The translations under genes and the position numbers were made by a program. Source: Paenibacillus periandrae (GTDB lineage Bacteria > Bacillota > Bacilli > Paenibacillales > NBRC-103111). Taken from it: 64,000 nt of DNA. Positions 27,845 through 36,823 of this stretch are shown in pieces; position 1 is the stretch's first letter; every line of letters begins with the position of its first letter. The notes below the pieces were generated by a model. The model did no database searches, had not been told where the DNA came from, and saw only the letters and a program-made list of their open reading frames with translations. Where the stretch lies: positions 186,001 to 250,000 of the forward strand of contig NZ_JAJNMU010000008.1 in assembly GCF_022458865.1 (NCBI RefSeq). The letters run 5' to 3'.

Positions 27845-28030
27845 TCAAGATCTATAAAATCTTTTACTAAATGGAGGGCGTTCCATTTCAAAATCTAAAT
27901 AGTTTTCGTCTAATAATCCTCTAATAAAACGTGATTCTATTCGATTAATTCCGCCCATATGAACGGGGATTAATAAACTGTTCGAGTATTTGGGAACTTT
28001 GGTCCATGAAAAATGGAACTTTATTTACAC
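27845..28030 (-). pseudogene. Gene remnant
   Basis: On the minus strand a clean coding tail reads WTKVPKYSNSLLIPVHMGG and then ESRFIRGLLDENYLDFEMER before a stop at 27845. The frame is closed by stops immediately upstream, and further broken sense pieces (KIVDRRLALQE) appear up to about 28170. The original family is not recognised. The remaining stretch to 28357 is AT-rich and shows no gene. Confidence 0.4.
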
Positions 28031-28357
28031 CCGATTATGGCTAAAATGTGTAAGCTTTCTAGCCTGCAGACCCACAGAATTAAATGAATTAGTTTCCCTT
28101 TATAGATCGTGGATCTTAGGGGCTCTTCTACTCTTGTAATGCTAACCTTCGATCTACTATTTTAATCCATATTCGAGAATTAAAACTTTTTATTAATCAT
28201 GCTAACGGTCAAATAACCTTAGAAGGCATATTCTCTCCCTTCATCAAGGATATATACTTTGATTCTAATTAGGTCATCCTTCAAACACTAAATTAACGTC
28301 TCATGCATATATACAAAATGAACTATTTATGCAATTACAATTAATTAATGATAAAAT

Positions 28358-29359
28358 TTAAATGTAACCACTATCCTGCTTTCTTTGTAATATAGCGGCA
28401 GAGCGGGCTAAAAGTGATGGTGGTATATCTATAGATACAGGTGTTTCTTGTTTCTCAGGGAAGTAATAGTCTTTAATTACTGACACGTGCATGATCCATA
28501 TGGAACCAGATTGCCGAAGAAGGCCCATTTCTTGATATTTGTCCAATAGTCCGCGATGAATGTCTTTACGAATTCTCCCAGGCACAAAGTTGAAGCGGGT
28601 CTCGATCTCACTTGCAGTCATAACCCGCTCAATTGTAGTCTTGCAATTATGGCAAAGAGTAAAGTGTCCAAGGAGGATAGGCAACCCAACTGCTCTAATC
28701 CAACCATTACATTGTGAGCATCTGAAGGGATGGATACCCCCTTGTACTGTTTTTAAACGGTGTTCATAATCATTGATTTGAGCATTCAAGCTAAACACTT
28801 GTAGGGTTGTGCCCGTGGGGGAACTTCCTAATTCATTAAAAATTCGAAGTTGATTCTGAAGCTGTTTGATATGATTTTCCATCTCATCAACCCATGAAGT
28901 TTCAAGGTGTCTTCTGCTGCGACCTGCATGATAGAAGAGCTCAATCAATGATTCATGTACCAGCCAACATTTATTCGATTTACGAACAAGCGATGTTTTT
29001 TGCAAAAACTTAATGGCATTATTACAGTCCTGCTTTACGGTACCGGCTTTCATAGAATTACGTTCCTCCATCTCGGAAGTATTCATTACCTGAGATATTG
29101 TCCGAACGCAGTGATTGCAGAATAACTCATTATTTAATCTGACTGAGTGTTCTTCGATCGATTGATCACATTGACTGCATTTTACTTTATTAGGGATCTT
29201 TATAAGCCGCTCATAACGCATTTCCGCGTCCCTAATCATCGCATTAATGCTAAAAATGTGGTAAGGAGCATCGGGTAATTCATCTTTAAGGGTTATAATG
29301 TCTTCTTTTTTCTGATTCAAAGCGAGGATTTGTTGGTATGTACCATCAATTATAGACAT
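28358..29359 (-). CDS. Internally duplicated zinc-ribbon/HTH protein
   Basis: 333 residues made of two copies of one unit. Each has a leader ending in a VFSLNAQINDYEHRL or IFSINAMIRDAEMRY helix, a ribbon (KCSQC...FCNHC; RCSQC...LCHNC), and an HTH-like segment (MNTSEMEERNSMKAGTVKQD; MTASEIETRFNFVPGRIRKD) ending in W-x-x-H-x-S-x-I. This looks like a tandem duplication and fusion of an ancestral protein of about 165 residues. GGAG lies 10 bases before ATG 29359. It probably binds DNA as a pseudo-dimer; no family name is known to me. Confidence 0.65.
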   Translation of the reverse strand: MSIIDGTYQQILALNQKKEDIITLKDELPDAPYHIFSINAMIRDAEMRYERLIKIPNKVKCSQCDQSIEEHSVRLNNELFCNHCVRTISQVMNTSEMEERNSMKAGTVKQDCNNAIKFLQKTSLVRKSNKCWLVHESLIELFYHAGRSRRHLETSWVDEMENHIKQLQNQLRIFNELGSSPTGTTLQVFSLNAQINDYEHRLKTVQGGIHPFRCSQCNGWIRAVGLPILLGHFTLCHNCKTTIERVMTASEIETRFNFVPGRIRKDIHRGLLDKYQEMGLLRQSGSIWIMHVSVIKDYYFPEKQETPVSIDIPPSLLARSAAILQRKQDSGYI

Positions 29360-29612
29360 AAACAGGCATCTCCAATCTTGTGGACGTTTCCGTTATTTAT
29401 TATACACGCAAACGTCCAACACAATCAAAACCTACTGCAATTAATCTCCCTCTTATAAAATGAGGGAGGCACAAACCCTTGATACTACAAGGTTTCTGTT
29501 TAATTTGCTTTGAATGGAGGTTGAAAAGCTCTGAAATAAGTTTACTTCATTAAATGTGAGGGATATTAGTTTTATAGGGGACTAATTTCATTACGAGGAC
29601 TGAAAGAAATTT

Positions 29613-29735
29613 ATGATTTGCGGCTTGAAGCATTATTTTTCACAACTGCAAGGAAATGCTTTAAAGAACCCTCGGCAAAGAAATGCTTCCTAATTCATAA
29701 TGAAAAAGGGATCCGCAGCAGTCCCAGATCCATTC
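29613..29735 (+). repeat. Dispersed 120-bp repeat, copy A (GCAAGGAAATGCTTC motifs)
   Basis: Contains GCAAGGAAATGCTTTAAAG and GGCAAAGAAATGCTTCC about 28 bases apart, an inverted half-site (AAGCATTATTTT) before them, and a GGATC...GATCC hairpin after. It aligns over about 120 bases with copy B at 31493-31608. Confidence 0.6.
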
Positions 29736-30131
29736 AATTGATTGAACTATCGTTTACCGTAGCTTAATCCTCAGAAGCTCCAGCTTGAAGCCACGAAGCC
29801 TAAATTGATCATTCATATTTCGACGGCAGATTTGGCACCTTGACGACACAGCCACTTAACAAAATCAGTAGTGGAACTACGTTTTGCTGGGTCCTGTGGA
29901 GTCAATCCATCCAAACCGAAATCCTGTTCAGTTCAGCACCTCGGTCGAAAAGGTACCGTAGTAAAGGGTTACCAAGCGGTAGCCCTTCGCATTTATCTAT
30001 TGTACCCGTTAGGTCAATCGTCAATTCCATAAATAACTATGTCAAGAATAAGGGATCCTCTGTCTGCCACTACAGCCGGAGAATCCCTATTAAAGTAACG
30101 TGCCCTTTAGGCCGCTGGGTCAACCGCACAA

Positions 30132-30668
30132 CTAAGCTGGAACGTAGGTCAACCTGATCACAATCTCGCCAATTCGATCGCTTGCCACGAGGCGCAGCGG
30201 CGGCCGCGGACCGGCGAAGAACGGCTTGCCGTGACCCAGCACGACTGGATGGAGATAGAGTCGATACTCGTCAACGAGACCGAGCTCCGTTAGACTGTGG
30301 GCCAACTCCGGCCCGGCAACTTCAATCTCCCCTTCATACTGAGCCTTCAGCCCACGTATGGCCTCTGCGAGGTGGCCCTCGATCAGAGAAGCGTTCGGAC
30401 CGACGGACTTTAACGTCCTCGACACCACCCACTTCGGTTTGCTTTGCCACGCCGCTGCGTATTCCCGTTCCGGCGCATCCCATTCAAAATGGTCTCCGTC
30501 CCAATACCGCATGGTCTCGTACATGCGGCGCCCGTACAGGCTGCCCGCCAGGCCGCGCACGTCGTCGATGAAATGACGGAATAGAACGGGGTCGGGCTGA
30601 AATGCCGTGTGGTCGTGGTCGACGAATCCGTCCAGAGACTGGTTCAATGCGAAAACGATCTTTGCCAT
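30132..30668 (-). CDS. Dihydrofolate-reductase-family (RibD C-terminal-like) protein
   Basis: 178 residues. It opens KIVFALNQSLDGFVDHDHTA, followed by GSLYGRRMYETMRYWDGDHFE, KPKWVVSRTLKSVG and EIEVAGPELAHSL, and ends LHPVVLGHGKPFFAGP. These are the NADPH-binding and strand motifs of the RibD_C/DHFR-like fold, as in YyaP-type proteins. Substrate unknown. GGGAGGAGAG lies 8 bases before the ATG. The coding sequence is far richer in G+C than everything around it, so it was acquired from a higher-GC donor. It lies between copies of the GCAAGGAAATGCTTC repeat. Confidence 0.85.
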   Translation of the reverse strand: MAKIVFALNQSLDGFVDHDHTAFQPDPVLFRHFIDDVRGLAGSLYGRRMYETMRYWDGDHFEWDAPEREYAAAWQSKPKWVVSRTLKSVGPNASLIEGHLAEAIRGLKAQYEGEIEVAGPELAHSLTELGLVDEYRLYLHPVVLGHGKPFFAGPRPPLRLVASDRIGEIVIRLTYVPA

Positions 30669-30942
30669 GCGACTGACTCTCCTCCCTGGTTTTCTCGCAC
30701 ATTCATCATCAAGATTACACGTTCCATATGCAGCCTCCTTTATGTCTACATTTTATCATCCAACAGCATGTCCGGTTTCTCATGGATTGCTAATGTGCAC
30801 AGTCTTTGCCTGACCGAATACAAATTTAATTTAACGAAGGATTGTAAATTAAACAATTCTGCCCGATAGTTGAATAGGCTACCAATCGCGCCGGCAGCCT
30901 ATTCATGGTTGAACTAACGTTCCTCGTTACTTCAACAACAAA

Positions 30943-31170
30943 CTATTCATCCAATTTCTTTTTTAATCTGCCTAACTCCTCTAAAGCACCTGTTGCAGAA
31001 TAATAAATCATCTTTTTCTCTAAAATTTCCATTTCCTCATCTTTTGTTAACTCATCAACAGTCTTGGTACCGGTTTTCAACCAATTGAATGTGTCACTCT
31101 TGGTTTTCGAAAGCTCTTCTAATCTCTGTTTAATGTACTCAGTCACTTCAAAACTCACAATCTCACACAT
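30943..31170 (-). CDS. Small helical protein
   Basis: About 75 residues: VTEYIKQRLEELSKTKSDTF, NWLKTG and a C-terminal helix ALEELGRLKKKLDE. Highly charged, probably coiled coil. The start could be ATG 31170 (AAAAAGG adjacent) or GTG 31158. Function unknown. Confidence 0.45.
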   Translation of the reverse strand: MCEIVSFEVTEYIKQRLEELSKTKSDTFNWLKTGTKTVDELTKDEEMEILEKKMIYYSATGALEELGRLKKKLDE

Positions 31171-31244
31171 CCTTTTTACAATACATCTTACCATAAATCC
31201 CTTGCCAAGTTTATGAAGCTCTACTGCCAGTTAGTTGTGCGAAG

Positions 31245-31405
31245 TCGAATTTTCGCTTATATAGTACTTGTGGCAAGGAAATGTTTCAAATTTAGAACTT
31301 ACGGCAAAGAATTGCTTCAAATAAATATTAGTTGGATTGAAAATAACCCTAAATCGTCTGAATTTAGGCAAAAAAATGATTCAATCTGTGACAAAGATGT
31401 AATTC
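31245..31405 (+). repeat. Dispersed GCAAGGAAATGCTTC motifs, copy C
   Basis: Three more motif copies in the same orientation: GGCAAGGAAATGTTTCAAA, GGCAAAGAATTGCTTCAAA and GGCAAAAAAATGATTCAA. Flanking sequence differs from copies A and B. Confidence 0.5.
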
Positions 31406-31430
31406 AAGTCACATTATTAAGTTGATTCCC

Positions 31431-31468
31431 AAAACGAATCCTCTCTGTTTTAATGAGGATTCGTTTTT
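31431..31468 (+). terminator. Rho-independent terminator
   Basis: AAAACGAATCCTC pairs with GAGGATTCGTTTT, followed by T and CATTT. No convincing plus-strand gene precedes it. Confidence 0.65.
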
Positions 31469-31492
31469 CATTTACTGGCGAAACTTTTTTTC

Positions 31493-31608
31493 ATAAGTGC
31501 GGCTTGATGCATTATTTTGCCTAAACTGCAAGGAAATGCTTCAAAGAACTCGCGGTAAAGAATTGCTTCTAAAATCGCAATGAAGAATGGATCAGCAGCA
31601 GTCGCAGA
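31493..31608 (+). repeat. Dispersed 120-bp repeat, copy B
   Basis: Same order as copy A: an inverted half-site (GATGCATTATTTT), GCAAGGAAATGCTTCAAAG, GGTAAAGAATTGCTTC, then GGATCAGCAGCAGT. Direct orientation relative to copy A. Confidence 0.6.
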
Positions 31609-31704
31609 TCTCCTCTTGCATATGGCTGAAAAAACATTTTCTGGATACCCCAAGATATCTAGTGAAAGGAAAATTCAATCTTACGGGTAGATATCCTAAG
31701 GTGT

Positions 31705-33066
31705 CTAGTTGCAACGAAACATTAGTGGATTACCATGAATGATTGATTTATCATTCCCATCGAACCACAAATTGTTTTTTGCATCATGAAAGATTAATTT
31801 GTTAAATAGTCGCCGCATATCTAAATCTACACCTGCCCCCTTATAGGGAACTACCTCAGGATTTGTTTCATAATAATAGAGGATGGGAACAATCTCTCTT
31901 ATTTGACTCGACTTCCCTATTTCCAAAGACAGGAACTTCTTATTGAAATCAATAATTCGTGCTATACCAAGACTCTCCAATCCTTCAAAGCGCTCAAACA
32001 AAAGTATCTGAATAGTTCCGTCAGGATTATTAGTGAGAATTAGATTTGGTGACCATCCTAGAGACTCTTCATCGACGGCTATTAATTTAATGAAGCTTGA
32101 TGAATTGGAGCGGGTGACTGGTGGTCCACTGAAGCCGGACTCGGTCTTTAGGTAATTTTTAAGGTTAGTTCGAACTGCTGCCAGATGCATCTCACTGTTC
32201 GATTCAGCCATCGCCGCTTGTTCAAGTGTAGAGTTGTTAGAAAGTCTGAAATTAATTAATGGTGTATATTGTTCCATTTTACTCATAAATGCATTTAGAA
32301 CAGAAACCCACCTAACAGTTATATAACTAGCTGATGAATGGAAAACAATTGATCGTGGAGTCTCATTCATTTCTGAAAATGAGATCCCTTCTGATATAAC
32401 ATCAAGATATTCCCGATAAGCTTCAAACTTATCAGCAAGCTTTTCCCCACGTTCTGTAGACATGTCAATCTCTAACCAAAAGTGATTTTGACTGTTGATT
32501 TTGAATTCACCATCAGGTCGAAAGTACCTCTTAATTTTCTTTGTTTGCTTAATTGTAGAAAATTCTCTTGAAGCGTAACGATTATCTATGAACTCATAAA
32601 CAAAGCCCTTCTTTGTAGCATAATGCAACATTTGCAAATGGAAGTTAACAGATAAATCGTGATGCGCGAATCTGTCTTGTGAAGGTTTGTATAATGAATA
32701 GTCAAAATAGCCATAGTCACCATCCCAACCACTTGCCAGACTTGAAGCATGCTCTTCAATACCGTGTATCGTATATACAGTATTTAAACCTTCGACTGAC
32801 AAATAGAATACCTTTTTCATGGAATGTGGAGTCTTCATAAAATTTACGATCCCTTTTTTGGTCAAATTTGAGAGGGTATTTGAAATGTATTTAATACGAC
32901 CCGTATAGGTTGAGCGTCTATGATTATCGTTTATAAAACCCTCATCAGCTATTTCAGGTTGGATCATATACGTGACTTGTTCAACTGTACCACTCCGAAA
33001 GACGAACAATTTAGAAAGTACATCGATTTCAGTATTGCTCAAATAAAAAGGACCAATAATTGGCAT
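31705..33066 (-). CDS. Replication-relaxation family protein
   Basis: About 453 residues. The N-terminal 90 residues form a winged helix (FVFRSGTVEQVTYMI, ISNTLSNLTKKGIVNF). Then come the HHDLSVNFHLQML helix and a nuclease-like core: YFRPDGEFKI followed by HFWLEIDMSTERGEKLADKF, the D...E-x-D pattern of the replication-relaxation family. These proteins are linked to plasmid replication and mobilisation. ATG 33066 has GGAGG 9 bases upstream. It faces a 900-base AT-rich region with AACTTAACTTAA repeats, a plausible origin or control region (inference). Confidence 0.75.
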   Translation of the reverse strand: MPIIGPFYLSNTEIDVLSKLFVFRSGTVEQVTYMIQPEIADEGFINDNHRRSTYTGRIKYISNTLSNLTKKGIVNFMKTPHSMKKVFYLSVEGLNTVYTIHGIEEHASSLASGWDGDYGYFDYSLYKPSQDRFAHHDLSVNFHLQMLHYATKKGFVYEFIDNRYASREFSTIKQTKKIKRYFRPDGEFKINSQNHFWLEIDMSTERGEKLADKFEAYREYLDVISEGISFSEMNETPRSIVFHSSASYITVRWVSVLNAFMSKMEQYTPLINFRLSNNSTLEQAAMAESNSEMHLAAVRTNLKNYLKTESGFSGPPVTRSNSSSFIKLIAVDEESLGWSPNLILTNNPDGTIQILLFERFEGLESLGIARIIDFNKKFLSLEIGKSSQIREIVPILYYYETNPEVVPYKGAGVDLDMRRLFNKLIFHDAKNNLWFDGNDKSIIHGNPLMFRCN

Positions 33067-33094
33067 TGCAAACACCCTCCAAACGTGCCTTGAA

Positions 33095-34020
33095 ATATCC
33101 TACAAATTAATGCGTACCAGAGCACGTATTTATTCACGCCTTTTGGACGTAGATAATAGTACAGTTAAAACCTATCAAATTCTAATCGAGAAATCAAGGA
33201 ACACAAAGGATAATTGAATTACATCCTGTGAAAACTTACATGGAATATAATATGGAAAACTATGTGGAAGCTCCACATCATATTCCACCAAGTATTCCAT
33301 GACTAATTCTTCATTAAAATCCAGTCTATATTTCATTCGAAAATCCATTTGATATTCCATTGAAATTAATCTAATTTATTTTCGTTCTAATATGAAATAC
33401 TGATCTATTGATATCTCTATGAGATGGTGATTAAAGAAGAATCATATTTAGATTGCTGCGATAAATAACAACCTGCAACCTATTCTTAATAACAGGAATC
33501 AATTAACTTAACATAACATAACTTAACTTAAACTAAGTTAAGTTAATTGATTATCGATATACGTCCAACATTTACAATACTGAGTAAGAGCGTTAGTGTT
33601 GGCCTGAGATCGTAAGTGCTCCAAGAATATATAAAAAAACAATATTCCGAGTCATTTGAAATTGCCTTCCCATAAACTACCTTTCTGATGAATAAGAAAA
33701 GTCAGTCCTCTTACTAGGATTAATTCAATGCAGAAAAGATGCTGATTACATTAAAATAATAGAACCAGAGTATAAAGAATAAACCAGGCAGCATGGTTTT
33801 AGAAGGCATAACCCCCCTTCTAGACATTCTTATCCTTAAGTTAATGATAAGGGGTGACAGCTAACCCATAAAGGGACAGAGCCCTGTTAAATTGATTACT
33901 GATATTCAGGTCACGCTGCCTACTGCACTTACAGACCTGCTTCAGAATATTAGGAAGCTTGTTCTGCTGCTTCTTTTGGGTATCCGCAAATTGATTAAAG
34001 GCGGCTCTCCCCCGGCCGGC
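33095..34020. other. AT-rich non-coding region upstream of the replication-relaxation gene
   Basis: No supportable gene. 33240-33365 contains several ATATTCCA/TGGAATAT copies in both orientations; 33502-33548 holds an array of AACTTAA/TTAAGTT heptamers. After 33830 fragments of coding type appear. The region could include a replication origin, but no iteron set of fixed spacing was seen. Confidence 0.4.
33502..33548. repeat. AACTTAACTTAA repeat array, copy 2
   Basis: Successive AACTTAA, AACATAA and AACTTAA heptamers in direct order followed by the inverted TTAAGTTAAGTTAA, forming a symmetric site. Confidence 0.6.
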
Positions 34021-34031
34021 CTAAACAGGAT

Positions 34032-34196
34032 ACGCTAGGACCACCACCCGGAGTAGATGAGGGGAAATTAGAAGGGCTGCTTGGCAGACTGCGCGGTATT
34101 GCTGCAGAGTATCTGCACATTGCCAATGCCCAGAAGCTGCTTGAGGCGACACTTGGAGCGGGGATGAAGCCGGGAGATATGGAGGCCAATGTTTAA
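34032..34196 (+). pseudogene. C-terminal gene fragment of higher G+C
   Basis: A coding tail: KLEGLLGRLRGIAAEYLHIA, then NAQKLLEATLGAGMKPGDME and a stop at 34194. The frame has no start and is closed upstream at 33998. The helical sequence and higher G+C suggest a fragment of a chromosomal or phage gene brought in by recombination. Family not recognised. Confidence 0.5.
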
Positions 34197-34727
34197 GGCG
34201 CGGACAGGAAATGATCAGGTTGGCTCTTACCTGGTCTAACACTTAAAGCTAGCAGAGGATATGACGAAATTCGTTATATTCGTTGAGAGATCTTTAAAGC
34301 GCGACATAAGGTAAGGCCACACCAAGTGGTGTCAAACTGGTTTAAGCAGGAACTTGGTTTCACCACCAGTGAACATGGAATCTGCGTTTTTCTCATAGGG
34401 ATGAACTTCAACTTCATTAAAGCGACCTAAACACTTGCCAAAGCCGATGGAGATTCCTAAACGTTATTCGCAGGCAAAGCTCTCCTTTTTTCACAAAGCA
34501 ATAGATGGCACATCTTTAGTTTGATGCTGATTTTGAATATCTGTCCTTTACCTAGCGATACAATATAGCTTGTTCCCGTGCGGTAGTGAATGTTACGGTC
34601 TCTCTTACGTCTTGTACAAGGGATCCCGGTTCTTTTGATCTGTTCAGAAATGAAACTTTATCAATTAATAACGAGAACACCCCTACTATGTTAAGTGGGT
34701 ATGCTGACTCACAAAGGTCGAAGAGAC

Positions 34728-35770
34728 TACAGCAATCCATCCATCAGATGTTTGGTTGTTGTCGTTTCGTATTCAACCACTTCTTGAAGTTGTGGAATGA
34801 TACCTATACGGCATCAGGAGAGGGCTTGTCCTACAACACCTGTGCCACACAACTTCCTGCCACTAAAGGTTCTTATGAATGGCAGAAATCGGTGGACAGC
34901 ATTGCTCTACAATCCTCCGTTCGTAACGTGGCAGACATCTTTGATCGCTTCTTTAAAAAGAAAGACAAAGCTCCACGTTTTAAAAGTCGCAAAAACCCTG
35001 TTCAAAGTTTTACAACCAAAACCACCAATGGCAATATTGCTATCGATGGAACTAAAATCAAACTACCGAAGCTTGGTTGGATTCGTTTTGCCAACTCCAG
35101 TGCTTGTGATGGAAGCCTACTTGCGCTACCGTGCGTCGTAATGCGGCAGGCAAATATTTTGTTTCCATCATCTGTGAGGTTGAGGTAGAACCCTTGCCGC
35201 CTATCGACAAGCTTATTAGGGTTGACCTTGGACTCAAGGGGAGTTTGCCGTCTGTTCGGATGGCTTACGGGTTGCCAATCCCAAAGTATTTCGTAAATAT
35301 GAGTAACAATTAGCTTTTTGGCAACGCCGCTTAGCTCGCCGCACGAAAGGTGGTTCGAATTGGCAGAAAGTCAAAAGTAAAGTGGCTCGGAATCATGAAA
35401 GAATTGCCAACACAAGACAGATTTTTTTGAATCAGCTCTCAACAAAACTGATTTGTGAAAACCAATCGATTCAGTATCGATAGCCTGCAAGTCGCCAACA
35501 TGCTTAAAAATCAAAAGTTGGCCATATTCATTTCGGATGCGTCCTGGAGTGAATTTGAACGCCAACTTACCTATAAATCGGAGTGGTATGGACGTGCTTT
35601 GAAACATGCCGATCCGTATGCACCAACGAGTCAAACGTGACATGTATGCGGTTATATCCATCAAGAAGTCAAGAAATTTCTCCTTGCGGAAGTGGATATG
35701 CACATCCTGTAAAAGTATCCATAATCGAGATGCGAATGCCGCAGATAATATAATAAGAGTGGCGGTGTAG
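34728..35770 (+). pseudogene. tnpB: Decayed second copy of tnpB
   Basis: Closely related to the intact tnpB at 26325 but on the opposite strand. It lacks the first 20 or so codons (homology starts at QQSIHQMFGC), shifts frame near 35115, 35260 and 35380, has RVDLGL where the active copy has GVDLGL, and has a stop in place of the first zinc-ribbon Cys (near 35638). It cannot make a functional nuclease. Confidence 0.85.
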
Positions 35771-35906
35771 CGACTCTTTGAGCAGCTGTGGGAACCACAG
35801 TTTTCGCTTGGTGTTTCCTTCGTATGATTAGGCCAATACGAATCCATAGGTTCGTTTGCCCAAGAATCCCCCACTTCAAGCGTTAGCTAAGTGGTGGGAA
35901 TGTTAA
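35755..35906 (+). ncRNA. Omega-RNA-like region of the decayed tnpB copy
   Basis: Retains the CTGTGGGAACCACAG hairpin and the terminal GTGGTGGGAATGTT of the active copy with few changes, although the protein gene is dead. It could still be bound by TnpB from the intact copy (inference); its guide would start at about 35906. Confidence 0.45.
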
Positions 35907-36251
35907 AAGGTGCAAAGGTGCAAATAAATAGAAATTTCGGTGTAGCCTATTTATTTGATTTTTACTATATCTTTTAAAGTCCTCAAATAGGAAATTTGAT
36001 CTGAAACCGTAATCAGTCGAAATTATCTTACTACATTTCTACAGTTTTTTTTCGACTCAAACTAGTATGTAGGTGGTCTTTCTATCACTTAAAACTAGTG
36101 CTTGGTCCGGCTGAAGAACTATGTTGCCAAGCAAAGATTAGCTTTATGTTTGTAACTTTAAGACGGGAATCAAAAGAATCCGATGGAAAGGATTGTTCGT
36201 CTGCTCGGATGGTTATATTCATAATTACGGTTTATTTTGTATTTAATAAAT

Positions 36252-36279
36252 AAAGACCTGAAAATATCAGGTCTTTTTA
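36252..36279 (-). terminator. Terminator of the segregation operon
   Basis: AAAGACCTG and CAGGTCTTT pair around AAAATAT; T-rich on both sides, so it may work in both directions. Confidence 0.7.
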
Positions 36280-36297
36280 GAAGGAATATGCGATTTG

Positions 36298-36768
36298 TCA
36301 TTGAGGTTTCAATCTTGTTCTATTTGCCCGTTCCAAGGCACGTTGCGTTATTGGATCGTTAACTATACTTTCCGATGAGGCAATTGTTAAATTTGCAATC
36401 GGAATTTCGTTAGAAGGTGAAGTGATTTGTATTTTGTTAACAATACCAACTGGGGTACCTTCTGGTATTAATCTCTCCGATTTAGAACTAGAATCATCAG
36501 GAGTAGATTTATTCAGTGCTTCATTTGTTGTTTCTGTGATGTCAGTTTGATTCTGTTGAATATCAGTGTTTATACGATTAAGTGCTTTTAATTTATTGTA
36601 CTTGATTGCGTCTTTTAACATTTTTTCTATAAATTTATTTTGACTTAATAGGCTTTCTGAGAGCAATCGGTTAATTTCATCGATATAGTCCACTTCTTCA
36701 TCGTCCGGAACACGTGAGGGAGTGAAAGTAAATCCCACTCCTCTCTTAAACTTTTTTTTCTCGCTCAT
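36298..36768 (-). CDS. Probable ParR-like adaptor of the actin segregation system
   Basis: 156 residues. Basic N-terminus (SEKKKFKRGVGFTFTPSRV), a helical middle (EINRLLSESLLSQNKFIEKM), then a polar low-complexity tail. It directly follows the actin-like gene (56-base gap) and precedes the terminator, the position of ParR/Alp7R-type adaptors that bind the centromere and the filament end. I see no clear ribbon-helix-helix motif, so the role is inferred from position and size. Confidence 0.5.
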   Translation of the reverse strand: MSEKKKFKRGVGFTFTPSRVPDDEEVDYIDEINRLLSESLLSQNKFIEKMLKDAIKYNKLKALNRINTDIQQNQTDITETTNEALNKSTPDDSSSKSERLIPEGTPVGIVNKIQITSPSNEIPIANLTIASSESIVNDPITQRALERANRTRLKPQ

Positions 36769-36823
36769 AGTCTCATTCGCCTAAGGGCGACACCCTCCCT
36801 TCCATTCCCTGAAAAAAAGTAAA

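Noticed and set aside
29840..30157. 105-codon plus-strand ORF
   Set aside because: No ribosome binding site or motif; the region looks like remnants of older insertions.
30182..30571. Long plus-strand ORFs opposite the DHFR-family gene
   Set aside because: Typical antisense frames of a high-GC gene; arginine-rich nonsense.
31213..31425. 70-codon plus-strand ORF ending just before a terminator
   Set aside because: It is built from the dispersed GCAAGGAAATGCTTC repeats and lacks a ribosome binding site; protein-like character is poor.
33175..33360. 61-codon ORF rich in Met, Glu and Tyr
   Set aside because: The sequence reflects short ATATTCCA/TGGAATAT repeats; I treat it as non-coding control-region sequence.
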